A DNA stretch of 64,000 nt. It comes from Blasia pusilla (taxonomy: Eukaryota > Marchantiophyta > Marchantiopsida > Blasiales). Shown one piece after another: positions 36,886 to 49,454 of this stretch. The notes beneath the pieces were generated by a model, which saw nothing but the letters and a program-made list of their open reading frames with translations, did no database searches and had not been told where the DNA came from. Position 1 is the first letter of the stretch. Each line of letters opens with the position of its first letter. The DNA is taken from assembly GCA_050084515.1 (NCBI GenBank), contig CM114271.1, positions 54,932,001 through 54,996,000 on the forward strand. The letters are read 5' to 3'. A program made the translations under genes and the position numbers.

Positions 36886-37844
36886 ATCACGGGAAATCAA
36901 ATCGCTCTCTCGTCCTTCCTCCACAAAACCCCTCCTAAATTGCTGCAGCTGCCCTACACAAGGCAGGCAATTCAGGTGCAAGTTGTAAACGTTGCTCCAA
37001 CCGATCAAGAAATAAATGCCCGCGGCAGAATCCCGCCAATTAGCGCTGTTGAACACCAAAGTCCTGCCAACTCTTCCCACGGCAAACCACAACAGATGCT
37101 GCAACGCCTCGATGCTCAGCCCCGTAAGTTAAGATCCTACAGCAATGCGATGTAACACTGGAACCAGATATTGTATAGCGATCGATTGAAGAGCAGTGGA
37201 TTGTCAAGCACGATCTCCCCAGGCCGCGTGCGGAGCGGCGGCAGGCACGAGAGGAAGGATAATTAGAAGGAGCCGGGCACACAGGCCAGACACCAGAACC
37301 TCAGCGAACCTGTCAAGCGAAGCGGACTTGCGAACGCTTGTGAGACGCCATGTGATGATGAGGGGCGCGCGCGGTCAAGCCGGTAAGGAGGGAGACCGCG
37401 GTAACTCGCGTTTCCTTACGTCTTCACGCGCCTCCTGGACTGCAGCCAACCCATGCCGGTTAAGCCCAGTTTGGCCGAACTTGGCCCTACCCGTCGGACC
37501 CCACGGCAGTTTCCCCGTTGTCGCCGTACGTGGCGTTTGTCAACACATTCCGGTCGTGCAACGCGTTGTCGAGGTTCCCGCTCTTGTCCGTCCTCGACTT
37601 TTCCCGACGGTAGGCGATTGAATGGATGGAAGGAAAACATATCTGGAATTCAAGGGGATGGAAGGGTATCCTCGAAGAACTTTAATTCGGTGGTAGACTT
37701 CTCTCCATCAACTTTAAGACCACCCCGGATCAAAGTGGGGAAGGCATCTTCTACGATATCTCATAGGTCTTTGGACCATGCTCTCTTACAACCATTTCCT
37801 CTATGTTCTTTAGGAAGAAGTTGCAAACCTACTTATATTATCTT
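36885..37844. other. Probable promoter region of the SNARE gene
   Basis: GC-richer to about 37620, then ordinary. No TATA box that I trust, and no coding sequence recognised on either strand. Confidence 0.35.
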
Positions 37845-38045
37845 TTTGAGAGAGTGTCTTTTTGATTTGGGACCACCTCGGTATTTCACATGTGACTACG
37901 GGCCATAAGAAAATATTTCACATGTTACGGGCAGTAAGACAAAAATTGAATTTGTGTGCGATATCATTCCATTCACGGATTATACATTAACAAAAACTCT
38001 TCAAACTTCTTCTTTTTTCACGAGCATCTCATTAGTTTTGTAAAA
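37845..38045. repeat. Dispersed repeat D3, copy 1
   Basis: Shares in order with 52640-52841 and partly 48060-48165: a block with AAGAAAATATTTCACATG, a TACGGGC block, a TTTGTGT..AT block, TATACATT, and CAAAAACTCTTCAAAC-like (CAAAAGCTCCTCAAAC in copy 3). Class unknown; non-coding. Confidence 0.55.
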
Positions 38046-39539
38046 TCAGTCATTGTGTGGATTTGGAAATTGTAGAAAATCTTTTTGAAGAATTATTGAT
38101 TTGATGGTAAATAAAATTATGGTCCTATAAGTCATATATACAAACACCTTATTAGCCTAAATAAAGAGTGTGGGATGAGGTTCCAAGATAAGTTTGGGGA
38201 AGTGAAGATGTGTGAAATGAGCCATAAGACTTCCTCGAAATGCAAGCCATCTTGAGGGCCAGGTCAACTAGTCAAATGGAAGTACGTGAAACGTGACCAC
38301 GTTTGGGTTGAGGGCCGCAACCAAGGGTCCAATATGGATGTTCGATAAAATGGGATTTTCCGGGAGAACCCTAGAAGTACCTATAGGTAGGGATACTCTT
38401 TCTCCCTACTTGTTGGATTCTTGGAATAAGGAGTTAACCATGTTTCATATCTAGGCCATGTTTCAAGTTCAAGCTTAGAAACCGTTCAAAACAAACCTTG
38501 AGGATTAATCAATGAGCTCCGATTTGGGAGGGCTTCGTCGATGCTTGGTGATCAAGCCTTTCTCGGAAGACAATATGAATCTTAGGAGACTTGGAACGGA
38601 TTAGCGTAGGACGGCTTCACCGACTCACCTACTGGATTTGCAATTAGTTGAGTCTTTCAAAATCAATCCAAGTCTTCCATTCATAGGTCTCAACCTTGGG
38701 GTCTCTTCACGGGCTAGGGAGAATTTGAGAAGGAGTAGCGGTTAAACTCTATGATGATTCCTCCAAAGGGGAAAAGATAGATCCTTCATTCTTCTATAGG
38801 GGGATAGAGAGGGGAAGTAAGAAGTTTGAGGGAATCCTTCCCCTTCTAGATCTCTCGAGGGAAGAATAAAAATGAACTTATTCCTTGAAACACCCATATA
38901 TCATTGATTTTTAGCTCCTTTGAGGTTAGAGTTTAAAATCACCACAAATGTTTACTTTCTTCACATGTACAAATTTCATTGGATGGGATTGCTAGAAATA
39001 ATGAATTGAAAAACATCAATTGGACATAATCATCAAGTTTAGTTTTACAAAATCCTATTCAAAACTTTATGCACAAAAATATTTGTTGGAAAATCCAAAA
39101 TATTTGACCCAAAATTATTATCACGAGTCTTTGCATAAATAGTCACCACTACTACTTTTGTTCTAAAATTATAATCTTAAAATATGTACTTTCTATTTTT
39201 TATAGAAGCAAAAAATTCATCACGAAAATTGTATTGAAGTAAAGGAGAATAAAAAAATCCATCAAAAAAAATTTATAGCCAACTCAAGACCACAAAAATG
39301 AATAGAAAAAGGATATAGAAAAAAAATCCTAAAGGTGGATAGCCACAACCCTCTTTTAGAGCCAATTCCACCTTGCATTTCAATTTATCGGAATTTCCAT
39401 GGCAAATCAAGAGGGAAATTGGAGAGAGTTTCATGACTTTGATCCGGCCACACAAATTGATAACATCCAAGTTCGATGTTGCATTTACATATATGTTGTT
39501 GTTTGTGCATACAAAAAGATGTACATTTGGTGTCTATCT
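38046..39539. other. Spacer with a weak LTR-like remnant
   Basis: 38305-38400 contains GGGTTGAGGGCC and later AACCCTAGAAGTA, spaced as in the Ty3 LTRs here, but the rest is too different to call. From 38870 the sequence is AT-rich. Confidence 0.3.
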
Positions 39540-39960
39540 GATTGGGCCAAATGGAGCTTACCAAACCAAAAGGACCATAGGTGGCCTGCCTAATGGAAGG
39601 AGGTTCGACAAAGTGATAATGAGCTCTCAAACTTACTCTCATTGGATATACAACTTCCCTCTCCCCAAACTCTCTCCTTGATGACCTTTGCAGACATGTC
39701 ACCTCCTTGGCTTTTGAGCTTTAGGAAAGGGTCAAAGGCCACTTCTCGAAATGGAAAGGCAATTATGAGTATCATAGGAAATTACTTGAAATAGTAGATT
39801 CCTCAATACGATTCCCAAAAAGTCCAAAATAGGGGAAAAGGTGCTCTCTCAAGTTATCCTAGTCCTCAACGTGTCATCCATGACCACTAGAGATTGTCCT
39901 CCAAACTCTTCGTAAGCGTCCTATGGATAGTTTTCGATCCTATACAAAAGATACGACATC
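39540..39960 (+). repeat. Dispersed repeat D2, copy 2
   Basis: Second copy of the repeat at 13000-13420, with the same landmarks in the same order and orientation. The short frames here (39373-39702 region) overlap the repeat and are not kept in the other copy. Confidence 0.6.
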
Positions 39961-42900
39961 AATTTAAGGAAAAATCCTTAAATTTTTTATATCAATTTGA
40001 TTAATACTTCATGATGGTCTTTCTTTTTTTTCCAACTTTTTTTTGTTTTTAATGAATAGAAATGATTTTAGAGTTTTTGCCTTTTAGATAGGAAAATTAT
40101 GTTTTTCTTTAAAAAAAAATTGTCTTCTGCTTCATGAACCAAGTTCAATTCTTTTAAAAAATAATTACATAAAATTGATGAGCGATGAAGAAGATTCATT
40201 CTTGTTGGACATATTTTCAACATTGACTCTTATTTTATGAATTGGAATTGAAAATCAATGTTTTATTTATTTATTAATGTCCTCTTTTTTGTGTGTGATT
40301 ATGTGCATGAATTTATCTCATTATGGATAGAACCATAAAGAGTCTTCCTCTAGTATTGATGATCATGGATTCTTAAGGTTAACTTGCGCAACATATTGCT
40401 AAAAACAAATAGAAGAGGGTGAAATCAAGTACTTACCAATATGTAATTCTCAATTGTTTATTTATTTGAATGGTGGTCTATATTTTCTAAGGTGTAAATT
40501 CTTTCTATTTATTTATTTCTATTTCTATTTATATAAAAAAATTTTGTGATGCATGAGATACACCAACTTCAAAATGTCATAAAATTGAGTGGAAAGAAAA
40601 AATATATGATTTTGTCTCTTAATGTGCATGAAGACGTCTTCTTCAAACATCGCAATAAGGGAAATATCAATGGTGATTAACGAATAGAGATGATATGTGA
40701 CTTGAATGAGAAAATCATACATCCTATTTTATACGTTATCCTTTCATACTCTCAAAAATAAACTTGATTCTCTTATGAAGAAGTGCAAGCTTGAGAAGAA
40801 TAAGCAAAAGCATACTAGTGAAGAACCTAGCTAGTACTTGGAATTATTTTGCATAGTTTGATAAAATTCAGAAAAAAATTACCCCAAACTCAAGACATTC
40901 TTGATGGGTTAGATGTTGGTTTAATGAATGGAAATGATCTTACCATTTTCTTGACTAACGAAGGATATCCATAATTCTCTCACCCTTTCACTTTTCATAC
41001 TCATACTCCTCACCCTCCTTCTTATGTCCCTATATTTTATTCCCACTTCAAAATATTTACTGACTTTTATTTAGATTATCCTCACTCCTCAACATTGCAC
41101 ACTCTACCTACACAAGATCCGAAAATAACTCCAAGAACCGAATCTTTTAGTGGATATGGAGTGCATAGCCAACTGAGTTGAGAGGAGGGGATTAAGAAGA
41201 GAACATCAAGTGGGAGTGATGATGTCATAATAACCTCTCTAGATCGATTCACCAATGTAAGCAAAGAGAATGGAGAGAAGACACACAAAATCTTAATGCA
41301 TATGCTAAGATGATGTCGATTACAACTCATTATGCTCTAAGTGACTAGTATTGCACAAAAATGCTCAAGCAAAGCATTCCTAACTCTTGCTCCATATGTT
41401 GTCTCTCGTTTATCCACAAGTTTACATGGTTGGGATGAGACATATTTACATTCATTATGAATCTTGCAAATCATCTCTCTACACATAAGGTTTTATCTTG
41501 CATAGTAACAAGATTATGAAGCACTGTACGAAATAATAATACATAAAGTATGCTTGGTAACCTTGTTGGGACACTCTTAAAATGGTCAATCTACCCTTTA
41601 GACGTTTGAATGTATTTTCAATTTTCACCGAATCTTTTCACATATGCTTGTTAAAGTAATATTTCATTCCTTCAAATTGAGATGCAATTAGGTATAGATT
41701 AATGATGATTTTCAATAGTGAATTGAATGTCAAACAATATAGTGCTAGTGCCACAAATTTGTCGATTTCATTCTTTTCCAAATCATTGATCACTTAGAAA
41801 TTGGAGGTACAAAATGTTCAATCTTACCCACAAGCAACTTGAAAGAAGAGTAAGTCTTAGATATTCTCTACCAAAGTCTCATTTTTCTATTTCCGTGCTT
41901 TGGATCTATTGGAAAACCTCTTTGTACATTTCCCCCCCCAAAAGTCAATTGCCTTGGAGACCCCATAAGTCTTGACGTAGTTGAGTACGAGATCTCTCTT
42001 GCCTCAATTGCATCCACTTATGAAGAATGAAAATTAACCTTTGATATATTCAATAGTTGGGATCTTGCTCTACCTCCATATGGAGGAAATCTCCAAAAAA
42101 TGAGGATGTTAGTTAAGTGTTAACCATGCCATCATCATACAATCTTCACTTGGTCCCTACTAAACAAAAATTCCAAAAAAAATTATTAGCTCCTAGAGAA
42201 GAATGGGGAGACCCACTCAAAAAAGAGGAAGAGCAACAAAGAGAAATGAAATTTTACATGGGAGAAAAAAGTAAAAATATTAAAATAAAATAGGTCATAA
42301 CCCACTTATACCCTTTTCCAACTCTTCCCCTTTCTTCACTTTTGATTTTTCGTGAACGTTTTTTCCAAAATGACCCCTACTGCACGTGAATAAAAAACAG
42401 CTGAGCATGAAAACGGAAAGCCAGGAAGAACGTCCGGCGGCGAAGACCGATGTAAATAGTAGCCAAAGAAGATGAGCACTTCGCTGATACAAGAACGTCA
42501 GTGGACGAGAAACCGGGCACCTTTCAGATTAAAATAGAAAACGTTTTGTATAGGACTAGACGTAGAGGTGAGAGTCCAGACCTACTACTGTGGGGGGGGG
42601 AGGGGGAGGTCCATACTCCGGACGGACGTCATGGATGACGACAATCATGAATCTGTCCATCCAGCTACTAACCGTGCTAACTGTAAATTGACAATTCTTC
42701 CGAACGGACGTCCTATAATAACTTCCAGTAAGTAAGGCTGGATGGAGCGAATCTACCTTCAAATTGAAGCATGGATGATGGGCGATGGCTCATGGCTGCA
42801 TGGGTACATATGCAACACAGTCACAGTCATCGTATCTAGTTCTGGCCATGTGGCTGGCTGCGTGGCAGCATTGTCGCTGATTCATTCAAAAGTCAAGGAC

Positions 42901-43560
42901 TCCGGGACCTTTGGGTCACCAGCGCCTCGTGCTCCACATCACGTGCCTATTCTCGACAGAGGAAAAAAAGGCACAGCCATATTTTATGAAATGAAATGAA
43001 AAAATAAATAAATTATAGAGGGCAAGGAGGACGGACTCGACGGACTCGGACGGAGTTGACGCATTCGATGCATAAGAACAAGAAGAACGAGTGGATCGGG
43101 TTTCTTTCGGTAGTGTGGAACTAAGTCAACTCTCCGCGGTAGGACTAGGTCGACTTTACCCAAACCTACGTGTAGGGGTCAAGGTCCGGGGAGGTTTATG
43201 GCGGAAACCCTCTGGTTGCCGGAAAACCTTAAAGTAGGACGGTTTTAGGGAAATGTTAATCGGGAAAAAAAGGCAACAATTTTTTCAGACGGCAAATATC
43301 TGATATATAATTTTTTTTCCAGTGATTATCCATTCTTTAAAAAACTTCTCCGACAGATTTCAAAAACTTTTCACACAACTTCGGAAACTTTCCGGTAGCT
43401 AGAATATGAACCGGCTAAAAAATAATTTTGCCCTCTGTACATTTTCCCCATTGATATTTCTTGTTCAAGCAGTTCCTACACTCACTCCATGATTTCATCT
43501 AATTCCCGGTTCCATCTCCTTGGGTCCCTAAACTCTTTCCTCCCTAAACCCCACATGTAA
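39961..43560. other. AT-rich spacer, no gene seen
   Basis: Long AT-rich stretch with short frames only. 42390-43250 is less AT-rich and includes a run of G (42592-42600) and local repeats of GGACTCGACGGACTCGGACGG type (43030-43055). None of it is coding as far as I can tell. Confidence 0.4.
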
Positions 43561-43620
43561 TATCCTTGGCAGGAATTGAACCTGGCCTGGCCTCCACCCA
43601 ACCGGGAGCCAAGGATCCTA

Positions 43621-43675
43621 CCCCTTCATAATACATTGAAGATTTAGAACAAAACTTCAATGTATTATGAAAGGG
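43621..43675. repeat. Perfect hairpin 3' of the hAT gene
   Basis: Arms 43621-43641 and 43655-43675 (21 nt, one mismatch; core TTCATAATACATTGAAG) with a 13-nt loop. The inner arm end lies 28 bp beyond the transposase stop codon. It could be a transcript-end structure or a tiny inverted-repeat insertion. Confidence 0.9.
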
Positions 43676-43703
43676 ACCTCTCACATCTCTCTTTTCCCAC
43701 CAA

Positions 43704-45959
43704 CTAAACATTTGAAATTGGGGCACTTGGAGAATCCTCTACATTTGCAACTTCCAATGGAGTATCATCCTTACCTTTCACATATTTCTCTGGATTAGAA
43801 TACACATATCTAAAGTTAGCAGAATTTTTCCAAAAAATTACTGATTCTACCAACAAATCCTCATAATCAAGTATCTTACCCTCTAAAGCTATCCTGAGAA
43901 CAACATCTAAATGCTTAGTCGTCAATCGATTACGACTTTTTGTCTTGATCAAATTCTGCACAGAGAAAGCTCTCTCACAAATTGCAGTACTCACACATTG
44001 TACCCTAGCAATGTTAGCTAATACAAGCAAATTAGAGAACTTACATTGCAGCGATGGGCTCCAACTTACCATTGCCCACAAATCTCGAAAGTTTCTATCT
44101 TTCCATTCTGTGGTGGCCATGAGCTTAAAGGATTGAAACTCAGACTTCACACTTGTTGAATTCACAAGAGGTGGTTGCAAGTGACCCCTACAAGGCGTTT
44201 CCCTTCCAAAATGTGCGCAAAGATCATCCACTTCCTTGCAACCCCAACTATTCAACCCTACTAACCTTGAGGGCATATGAAGAGGATTCAGAATTCTCAT
44301 TGCACCTATCAAACTATTATCCCTAAATCTATCATGTAAGGCTACACATACATTCTCAGCAAAGTTCTTCTGGAAAGTTAGAGCAGCCTGTAAATCCTTT
44401 CCCGTACGATCTCTCGACATTTCAATGCTATGGAACTTTCTTCCCCTAATCTCACATTGCAATCGTTTCAAGTATCCACCAGGAGGTCCAAAATCAGGTA
44501 AGAGATGATAACCTGTTTCTTCAGAGAATGTAGAAGCATTCAAGTCATGATTCTCCATTACAAAGTTCATTGTAATAGAGGCTATCTCGGAATTCACAAT
44601 ACTACCAATAGTACTAACATCTAAAAATTTGTATTGGAAAACCTTACTCAAATTAGCAAGGATAAACAACATGTCTGCCAAAAAGTACAACTGATAGATC
44701 ATTTCAAATGATCTGAGCTTGTTGTACATGTTAGTAGCATTACCATCATCTTCAGAGCGGGGAATGTCCCTAAAATAGGTGAGAAGAGATTCTAGGGAGT
44801 CGCACAAAGTAGTCACGGCTTGCCATCGAGACAACCAACGAGTTTTATGATATCTCCTCATGACCTTTTGAGAGTCATTCAACTTCTCTTGCAAAGTTGC
44901 AAGAGCACACTTCCTCTTAGAGGACCTTCTAAAGTATCCAGCTACAGAATTCAAGATGGAATCAATCTCTATAGATACATCTTTACAACCTGGTCCTTTG
45001 GCTGCTGTCAAAGAAGCAAGATTGGTCCTATGTGCAACACAATGTACAGAGAGCAAAAATGGGTTTGCTTTCAACTTCAACTGAGATGCTACTCCATTCT
45101 GACTACCTACCATAGTTGAGGCTCCGTCTGATCCAAAAGCCACCATCTTTGAACTCTCTAGTCCCGAGTCCTTGATCAACTCCAAAAGATTGTTAGTAAT
45201 GGCATTTGAAGACTTCTCTGGACATTGCAACAATCCTAAGAACGAATTCTCAACCTTCCCTTCTAACAAGTAAGTTACAAATACAACGAGATGGCCCGTT
45301 ACTGAAATATCAGTGGACTCGTCAATCATGATCCCAAAGAAAGGAGATTGTTGAACTTTTAAAAGCGTCCTTCTATGCACTACCTGACTGATATAATAAC
45401 ACATATCAGCACAAATCTTCTCATCTTGGTATAAATCTCGGGTAATTGGTGCATTCACTGAAAGTAACAACTTACACAGATTCGGGAATTTGGCAAAAGC
45501 CAATGATTCCTTGGCGATGAAGTATGCACACTTGAACAATGTTAACAAGGCTTCGTTACAAGTCCGATTAGTAGTGGCAATGGCCTTGGCCATCGACTTG
45601 TGTCCTATATTAGCAGCCCAAGAAAGTTTCATATGCTCAATCGATTTGCCATGATCTGTAAAGGCTGAAACCTTACAGTTTATGGCACCATCCCTTGCAA
45701 AGGAATTCTTAACCTTTCCTTGTCTACAAACCTTACAAAATATTCTACCAGATTCTAAATGAAACTCTATCCAGTCAAATAAGCTATACCAGACATCCTT
45801 CCAAGCCAGTTGATTCTTCTCAATTAGACTACTGGAAAGAGTACCAGAATTCCCATTTTCCCTCCCATCCGAGGACCTTGACCGGCTTGAGTTCTCAGTA
45901 AAGTCTTGGCTTACATCTTTGGCCAACATTTCGCTCATGGTTCGCTGTCTCTTAGCCAT
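43704..45959 (-). CDS. hAT-family transposase, ZNF862/DUF4371-like, 751 aa, intact
   Basis: Starts at ATG 45959 and is open to the stop at 43704. An N-terminal TTF/BED-type zinc finger is likely (C75, C78, H103, H109; FCKVCRQGKV). The RNase H-like hAT core follows: first Asp in IDESTDIS (D213), second in FGSDGAST (D278), a C-x2-H pair in VHCVAH (C307, H310), the conserved Trp in KTRWLSR, and the catalytic Glu in AICERAFSV (E662). The C-terminal hAT dimerisation motif (RLTTKHLDVVLRIAL) is present. The protein would cut and paste DNA with 8-bp target duplication; I did not find convincing terminal inverted repeats. Every key residue is kept and no stop interrupts 751 codons, so it is either recently active or a host-retained transposase-derived gene. 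Confidence 0.92.
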   Translation of the reverse strand: MAKRQRTMSEMLAKDVSQDFTENSSRSRSSDGRENGNSGTLSSSLIEKNQLAWKDVWYSLFDWIEFHLESGRIFCKVCRQGKVKNSFARDGAINCKVSAFTDHGKSIEHMKLSWAANIGHKSMAKAIATTNRTCNEALLTLFKCAYFIAKESLAFAKFPNLCKLLLSVNAPITRDLYQDEKICADMCYYISQVVHRRTLLKVQQSPFFGIMIDESTDISVTGHLVVFVTYLLEGKVENSFLGLLQCPEKSSNAITNNLLELIKDSGLESSKMVAFGSDGASTMVGSQNGVASQLKLKANPFLLSVHCVAHRTNLASLTAAKGPGCKDVSIEIDSILNSVAGYFRRSSKRKCALATLQEKLNDSQKVMRRYHKTRWLSRWQAVTTLCDSLESLLTYFRDIPRSEDDGNATNMYNKLRSFEMIYQLYFLADMLFILANLSKVFQYKFLDVSTIGSIVNSEIASITMNFVMENHDLNASTFSEETGYHLLPDFGPPGGYLKRLQCEIRGRKFHSIEMSRDRTGKDLQAALTFQKNFAENVCVALHDRFRDNSLIGAMRILNPLHMPSRLVGLNSWGCKEVDDLCAHFGRETPCRGHLQPPLVNSTSVKSEFQSFKLMATTEWKDRNFRDLWAMVSWSPSLQCKFSNLLVLANIARVQCVSTAICERAFSVQNLIKTKSRNRLTTKHLDVVLRIALEGKILDYEDLLVESVIFWKNSANFRYVYSNPEKYVKGKDDTPLEVANVEDSPSAPISNV

Positions 45960-45969
45960 ATCTCAGACA

Positions 45970-46600
45970 ATGAAGGCTCGGAGCAAAAGGCCGAAGTAAA
46001 AAAACCCAAGACTCGAACCTAAATCACTTTCTGTTGCCAAACCCAAGAGCAAAGCGGACCCCGAATCAAGATAAAGAACGATAAATAGGGCCTCTGACTC
46101 GCCAGGGTGCCAAACCCAAAAGCAAAGCAGACCCCGAATCCTAAACCTAAACCCTGTCACGAAAGTGTAAACAGCCTAAACCATGTCACGAAAGTGTAAA
46201 CATGAAAGCTCTAGAGTGCAATATCCGAAAAATGTAAAGCTGCAAGGCCTCGTCTTCTAGACAAGAGCAAATTGGTTCACATCAAAAGAAAGGTGGCAGC
46301 CAAGAGTCCAAGACTCGGAGTAAAAGGCCGAAGTCAGAAAACCCAAGACTCGGACCTAAATCACTTTCTGTTGCCAAACCCGAGAGCAAAGCAGACCCCG
46401 AATCAAGACCAGCAATGATAAATAGGGCCTCTGACTCGCTAGGGTGCCAAACCCGAGAGCAAAGCAGACCCCGAATCCTAAACCTAAACCCTGTCACGAA
46501 AGTGTAAACATCAAAGTGTAATTAGCCTAAACCCTGTCACGAAAGTGTAAACATGAAAGCTCTAGAGTAGAGAGCTCTGTCACAAAAATGTAAAGCAGCA
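45970..46600. repeat. Nested tandem repeats immediately upstream of the hAT gene
   Basis: A unit of about 335 bp is present twice (from 45970 and from 46305; landmark GGCCGAAGT at 45991 and 46326). Inside each unit a short block, TGCCAAACCC followed by GCAAAGC and GACCCCGAATC, occurs twice, giving four copies. A CCTGTCACGAAAGTGTAAAC block recurs as well. hAT elements often carry subterminal repeats bound by their transposase; this is a candidate for that. Confidence 0.85.
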
Positions 46601-46649
46601 ACATAAGATGTGGCGGTCAGACAAATTTGGTGAGAGAGAGAGAGATCAC

Positions 46650-46960
46650 GAACTCTAACTTGAGCAGTGAGCGGAATCAGCGGATGCTCGTTGACAAAAA
46701 CACACTCCAGAGAGCCTCCGGTCACAACGGCGACTGTCACAATGAATCGAGCAGTGAGCGGAATGAGCGAATGCTCGTTGACAGAAATGCAGTGAGCGGA
46801 ATGAGCGGATGCTCGTTGACAAAAATGCAATGAGCGGATGCTCGTTGACAGAAATGCAGTGAGCGGAAAGAGCGGATGCTCGCTCTCAGAAATGCACTCG
46901 AGAGAGCCTCCGGTCACAGCGGCGACTGTGACAATGAATCTGAGCAGTGAGCGGCGGGAG
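46650..46960. repeat. Minisatellite, unit about 38-40 bp, diverged
   Basis: Unit landmark AGTGAGCGGAATGAGCGGATGCTCGTTGACA then AAATGC, about five copies between 46660 and 46890, one missing its first part. An outer block (GAGAGCCTCCGGTCACA followed by GGCGACTGT) flanks it at 46708 and 46903. Confidence 0.88.
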
Positions 46961-48059
46961 TCGGGACTCGCAGCACTAGTGCAAGAGCAGCAAGACAGGT
47001 GAAAGATCGCAAATCACGCTCCGCTTCCAAGGAGCACTTGGATTGCCCAGCCAATGCTTTGTCAGTGACGTGCCGAAACCCTCCCAGGTACTGCTAGGCT
47101 CCAAATGTCATCTGACCCACATCACTCCATTTCGTAAGAGCGCTACGCGAGAACAATCCCGAACACACGTAAGCCACACCATGGAGTGAGATCGGTTCGC
47201 CTTATCCGCTGTGAATCTCACGAGTCTGCAACTCACGAACGAGAAGACGCATTCCAGCGCTCGGGAATCCTCGAGAAGCAGTGGAGATTCGCAGAAGCAT
47301 GGAATTAGCCCCAAGGCGCAGGCAGGTATCAACAGGAGAGTCAGATCTCCTCCTCTATCGTCGATTCGTCGTAGCTGGGGGCGCAACTTCAGTTCGGGAT
47401 TCTAGTGATGAAAACTTGAAAAGAGACGGGGAATGCAGCCCTCGGAGTCTCGGACGAGTCGGACGGTCTCGAACCTCGATCACCCGAGTCCCGACTCACC
47501 CCCATCTTCGTTGTCCCTAACGTCCCTTCGGCCCTGATTTGCGGCTGCCCTACATCGGACGGCCAAGATCTCCGCATGAGAATCTAACGGTTCTCACATA
47601 CTATCCAATTTTCCGACCACCTGAAAGTGGTCCAGCAAAATACCGACCGCCGTAAAATGCATTCCGGACGGAATCCGGGGAAAGTGACCGGCAGCTGCAA
47701 CATTCCGGCGTAGTCTTCCCGGGAAATGGCACATTTCCGGCTTAAGAAATGTTGGCCATCCATTAACCGGAATATCCTCTGATGCCGTCGGAATCTTAGC
47801 CGGCTAATTTTCCCGGGCGTCGTCAATTGCTGATTTCAACCGGCCAGCTTTACTCACGTTGCCGGTTCTCCCCGGACGTTGGTAGGGGTTAAGGCATGTT
47901 TCAACATCTACTTTTTATTTATATTTTCCGAAACATATATCCAAGAAATTAGGCGAGTAAGATATTCCACGTATCTCCCCGGCCAATATGCTTATTTGAA
48001 CCGGACTTGAAATTTAGATTTCAAATCTGTTTATTGAAAAAAATTTCTTATTTATATTG
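46961..48059. other. No gene seen; GC-richer then AT-rich
   Basis: 46961-47880 has balanced composition and may be the unrepeated end of the hAT element or host flank. No family recognised. Confidence 0.3.
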
Positions 48060-48165
48060 TTGGTGGAGATTGTTTTTTATTTGCAAACACCTATTTGACA
48101 CATGGCAACTTAGACAACAAGAAAATATCTTTCATAGTATGGGCAGCAAGAACTAGTGTGGCGGC
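48060..48165. repeat. Dispersed repeat D3, copy 2 (partial)
   Basis: Shares TTTGCAAACACCT, ACACAT..CAAC and CAACAAGAAAAT followed by GGGCA blocks with 52655-52730. Confidence 0.5.
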
Positions 48166-49454
48166 TCCAAAAGTAGGGTCGATACAAATACAAAGATACT
48201 AATATGAATTATTAAAGAAACAATCATACAAATATGAATTTATGGTTGATTTCATAGTCTAATGCAGATAATATCGCTATAAAAAATTTCATAGATTGTT
48301 AATGCAACCATCGATGTGGCCGTAGGAGATGATAGAGACATTATTTTGGATGATACAAATTGAAGAAATATTATACTAATATGATGGGTGTTAAAACATA
48401 CTTTGGATACAAAGAGTTGAATACTTTACTACACAATTATACTACACTACCAGGGAAATGAAATAGTCTTCAATACGTAATACCCCACCAAATGGAATGT
48501 CGGAAATTATGGTGGTTGTCGAACATTATACATCACAAAAAAATCATACTATACTACAAAGAAATTAAATAGTCTTCCATACATAATATCGGCACAGGTA
48601 CAAAGCTATTTTCTTCTATAATTTTATTGAGTCACGTCGTGGGATTCATGTGTTGGATAATTCTACGACTGCACACAACATGATGTTGTGCACTCGCCGT
48701 AGAGCGTACCAAAAATTAAGGGCTCTAAGCTCGGGCCATAGGAAAAAAATTGAATGTTTATACAACATGATTGATCCCTTCACTCTCGTATATGGCACGT
48801 CCTATACACTACTTTGTTTGATTTTATCATCCAAAAATTTCCATATGGAATTTTATTCTATCTATTCATGTGATGTTAGACATAGAATTTACTAATGAAT
48901 CGTCCAAGCTATTATTATTTACGATCCCTACATGTATCATTCGTTTTGCATCTCGGCTGGGCAGGCTATTTTGATCTTTGTGATTGACGTAAACCGTAGA
49001 TGAGAATTTTAGATGTCTGTTTACTGTGGATTACTGTAACCCAATTCTTGTGACTTTTGTGAATTAAATACGTATCTTGGATTTGTGTGACTCGTGTGAA
49101 TTAAATTCATACGACTTGATCCGTGAATTTTGGGTGTCTATCAATTGTGGATTCCTGTAGCACAAATCGTGTGAATTAAATTCGTACCATGGATTGGATT
49201 GGTGTAACCCTATTTGTGCTATTTCATCCCGTCGTATCCTCTCCTCGTATACAAATCCTCATATACAAACATATAAATCCTTTCCCTCTTATTCTCAACT
49301 TCCCTTCCCTCGTATACAAACATATAAATCCCCTCGTATACAAACATATAAATCCGTTCCAAAAGCTTTCCTTCATATTCTTGGTATACATAACTAGTGG
49401 TTTGTATTTCCGTCCTCTCCTATCCTCGCATGAGGCAATTTTTGGGTATACATA
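48166..49454. other. Spacer with short local repeats
   Basis: 49000-49200 has a loose repeat of GTGTGAATTAAATTC and GTGGATT..TGTA blocks. 49245-49355 has CGTATACAAACATATAAATCC in near-tandem copies. No gene recognised. Confidence 0.5.

Noticed and set aside
43563-43620. Second tRNA-derived SINE on the minus strand (GGTTCAATTCCTGCC resembles a B box)
   Set aside because: No good A box at the right distance and no clear tail.
43020-47520. Terminal inverted repeats of the hAT element in the GACTCGGAC-type motifs near 43035 and 47450
   Set aside because: Similar words occur at both ends, but not as a clean inverted repeat with an 8-bp duplication.
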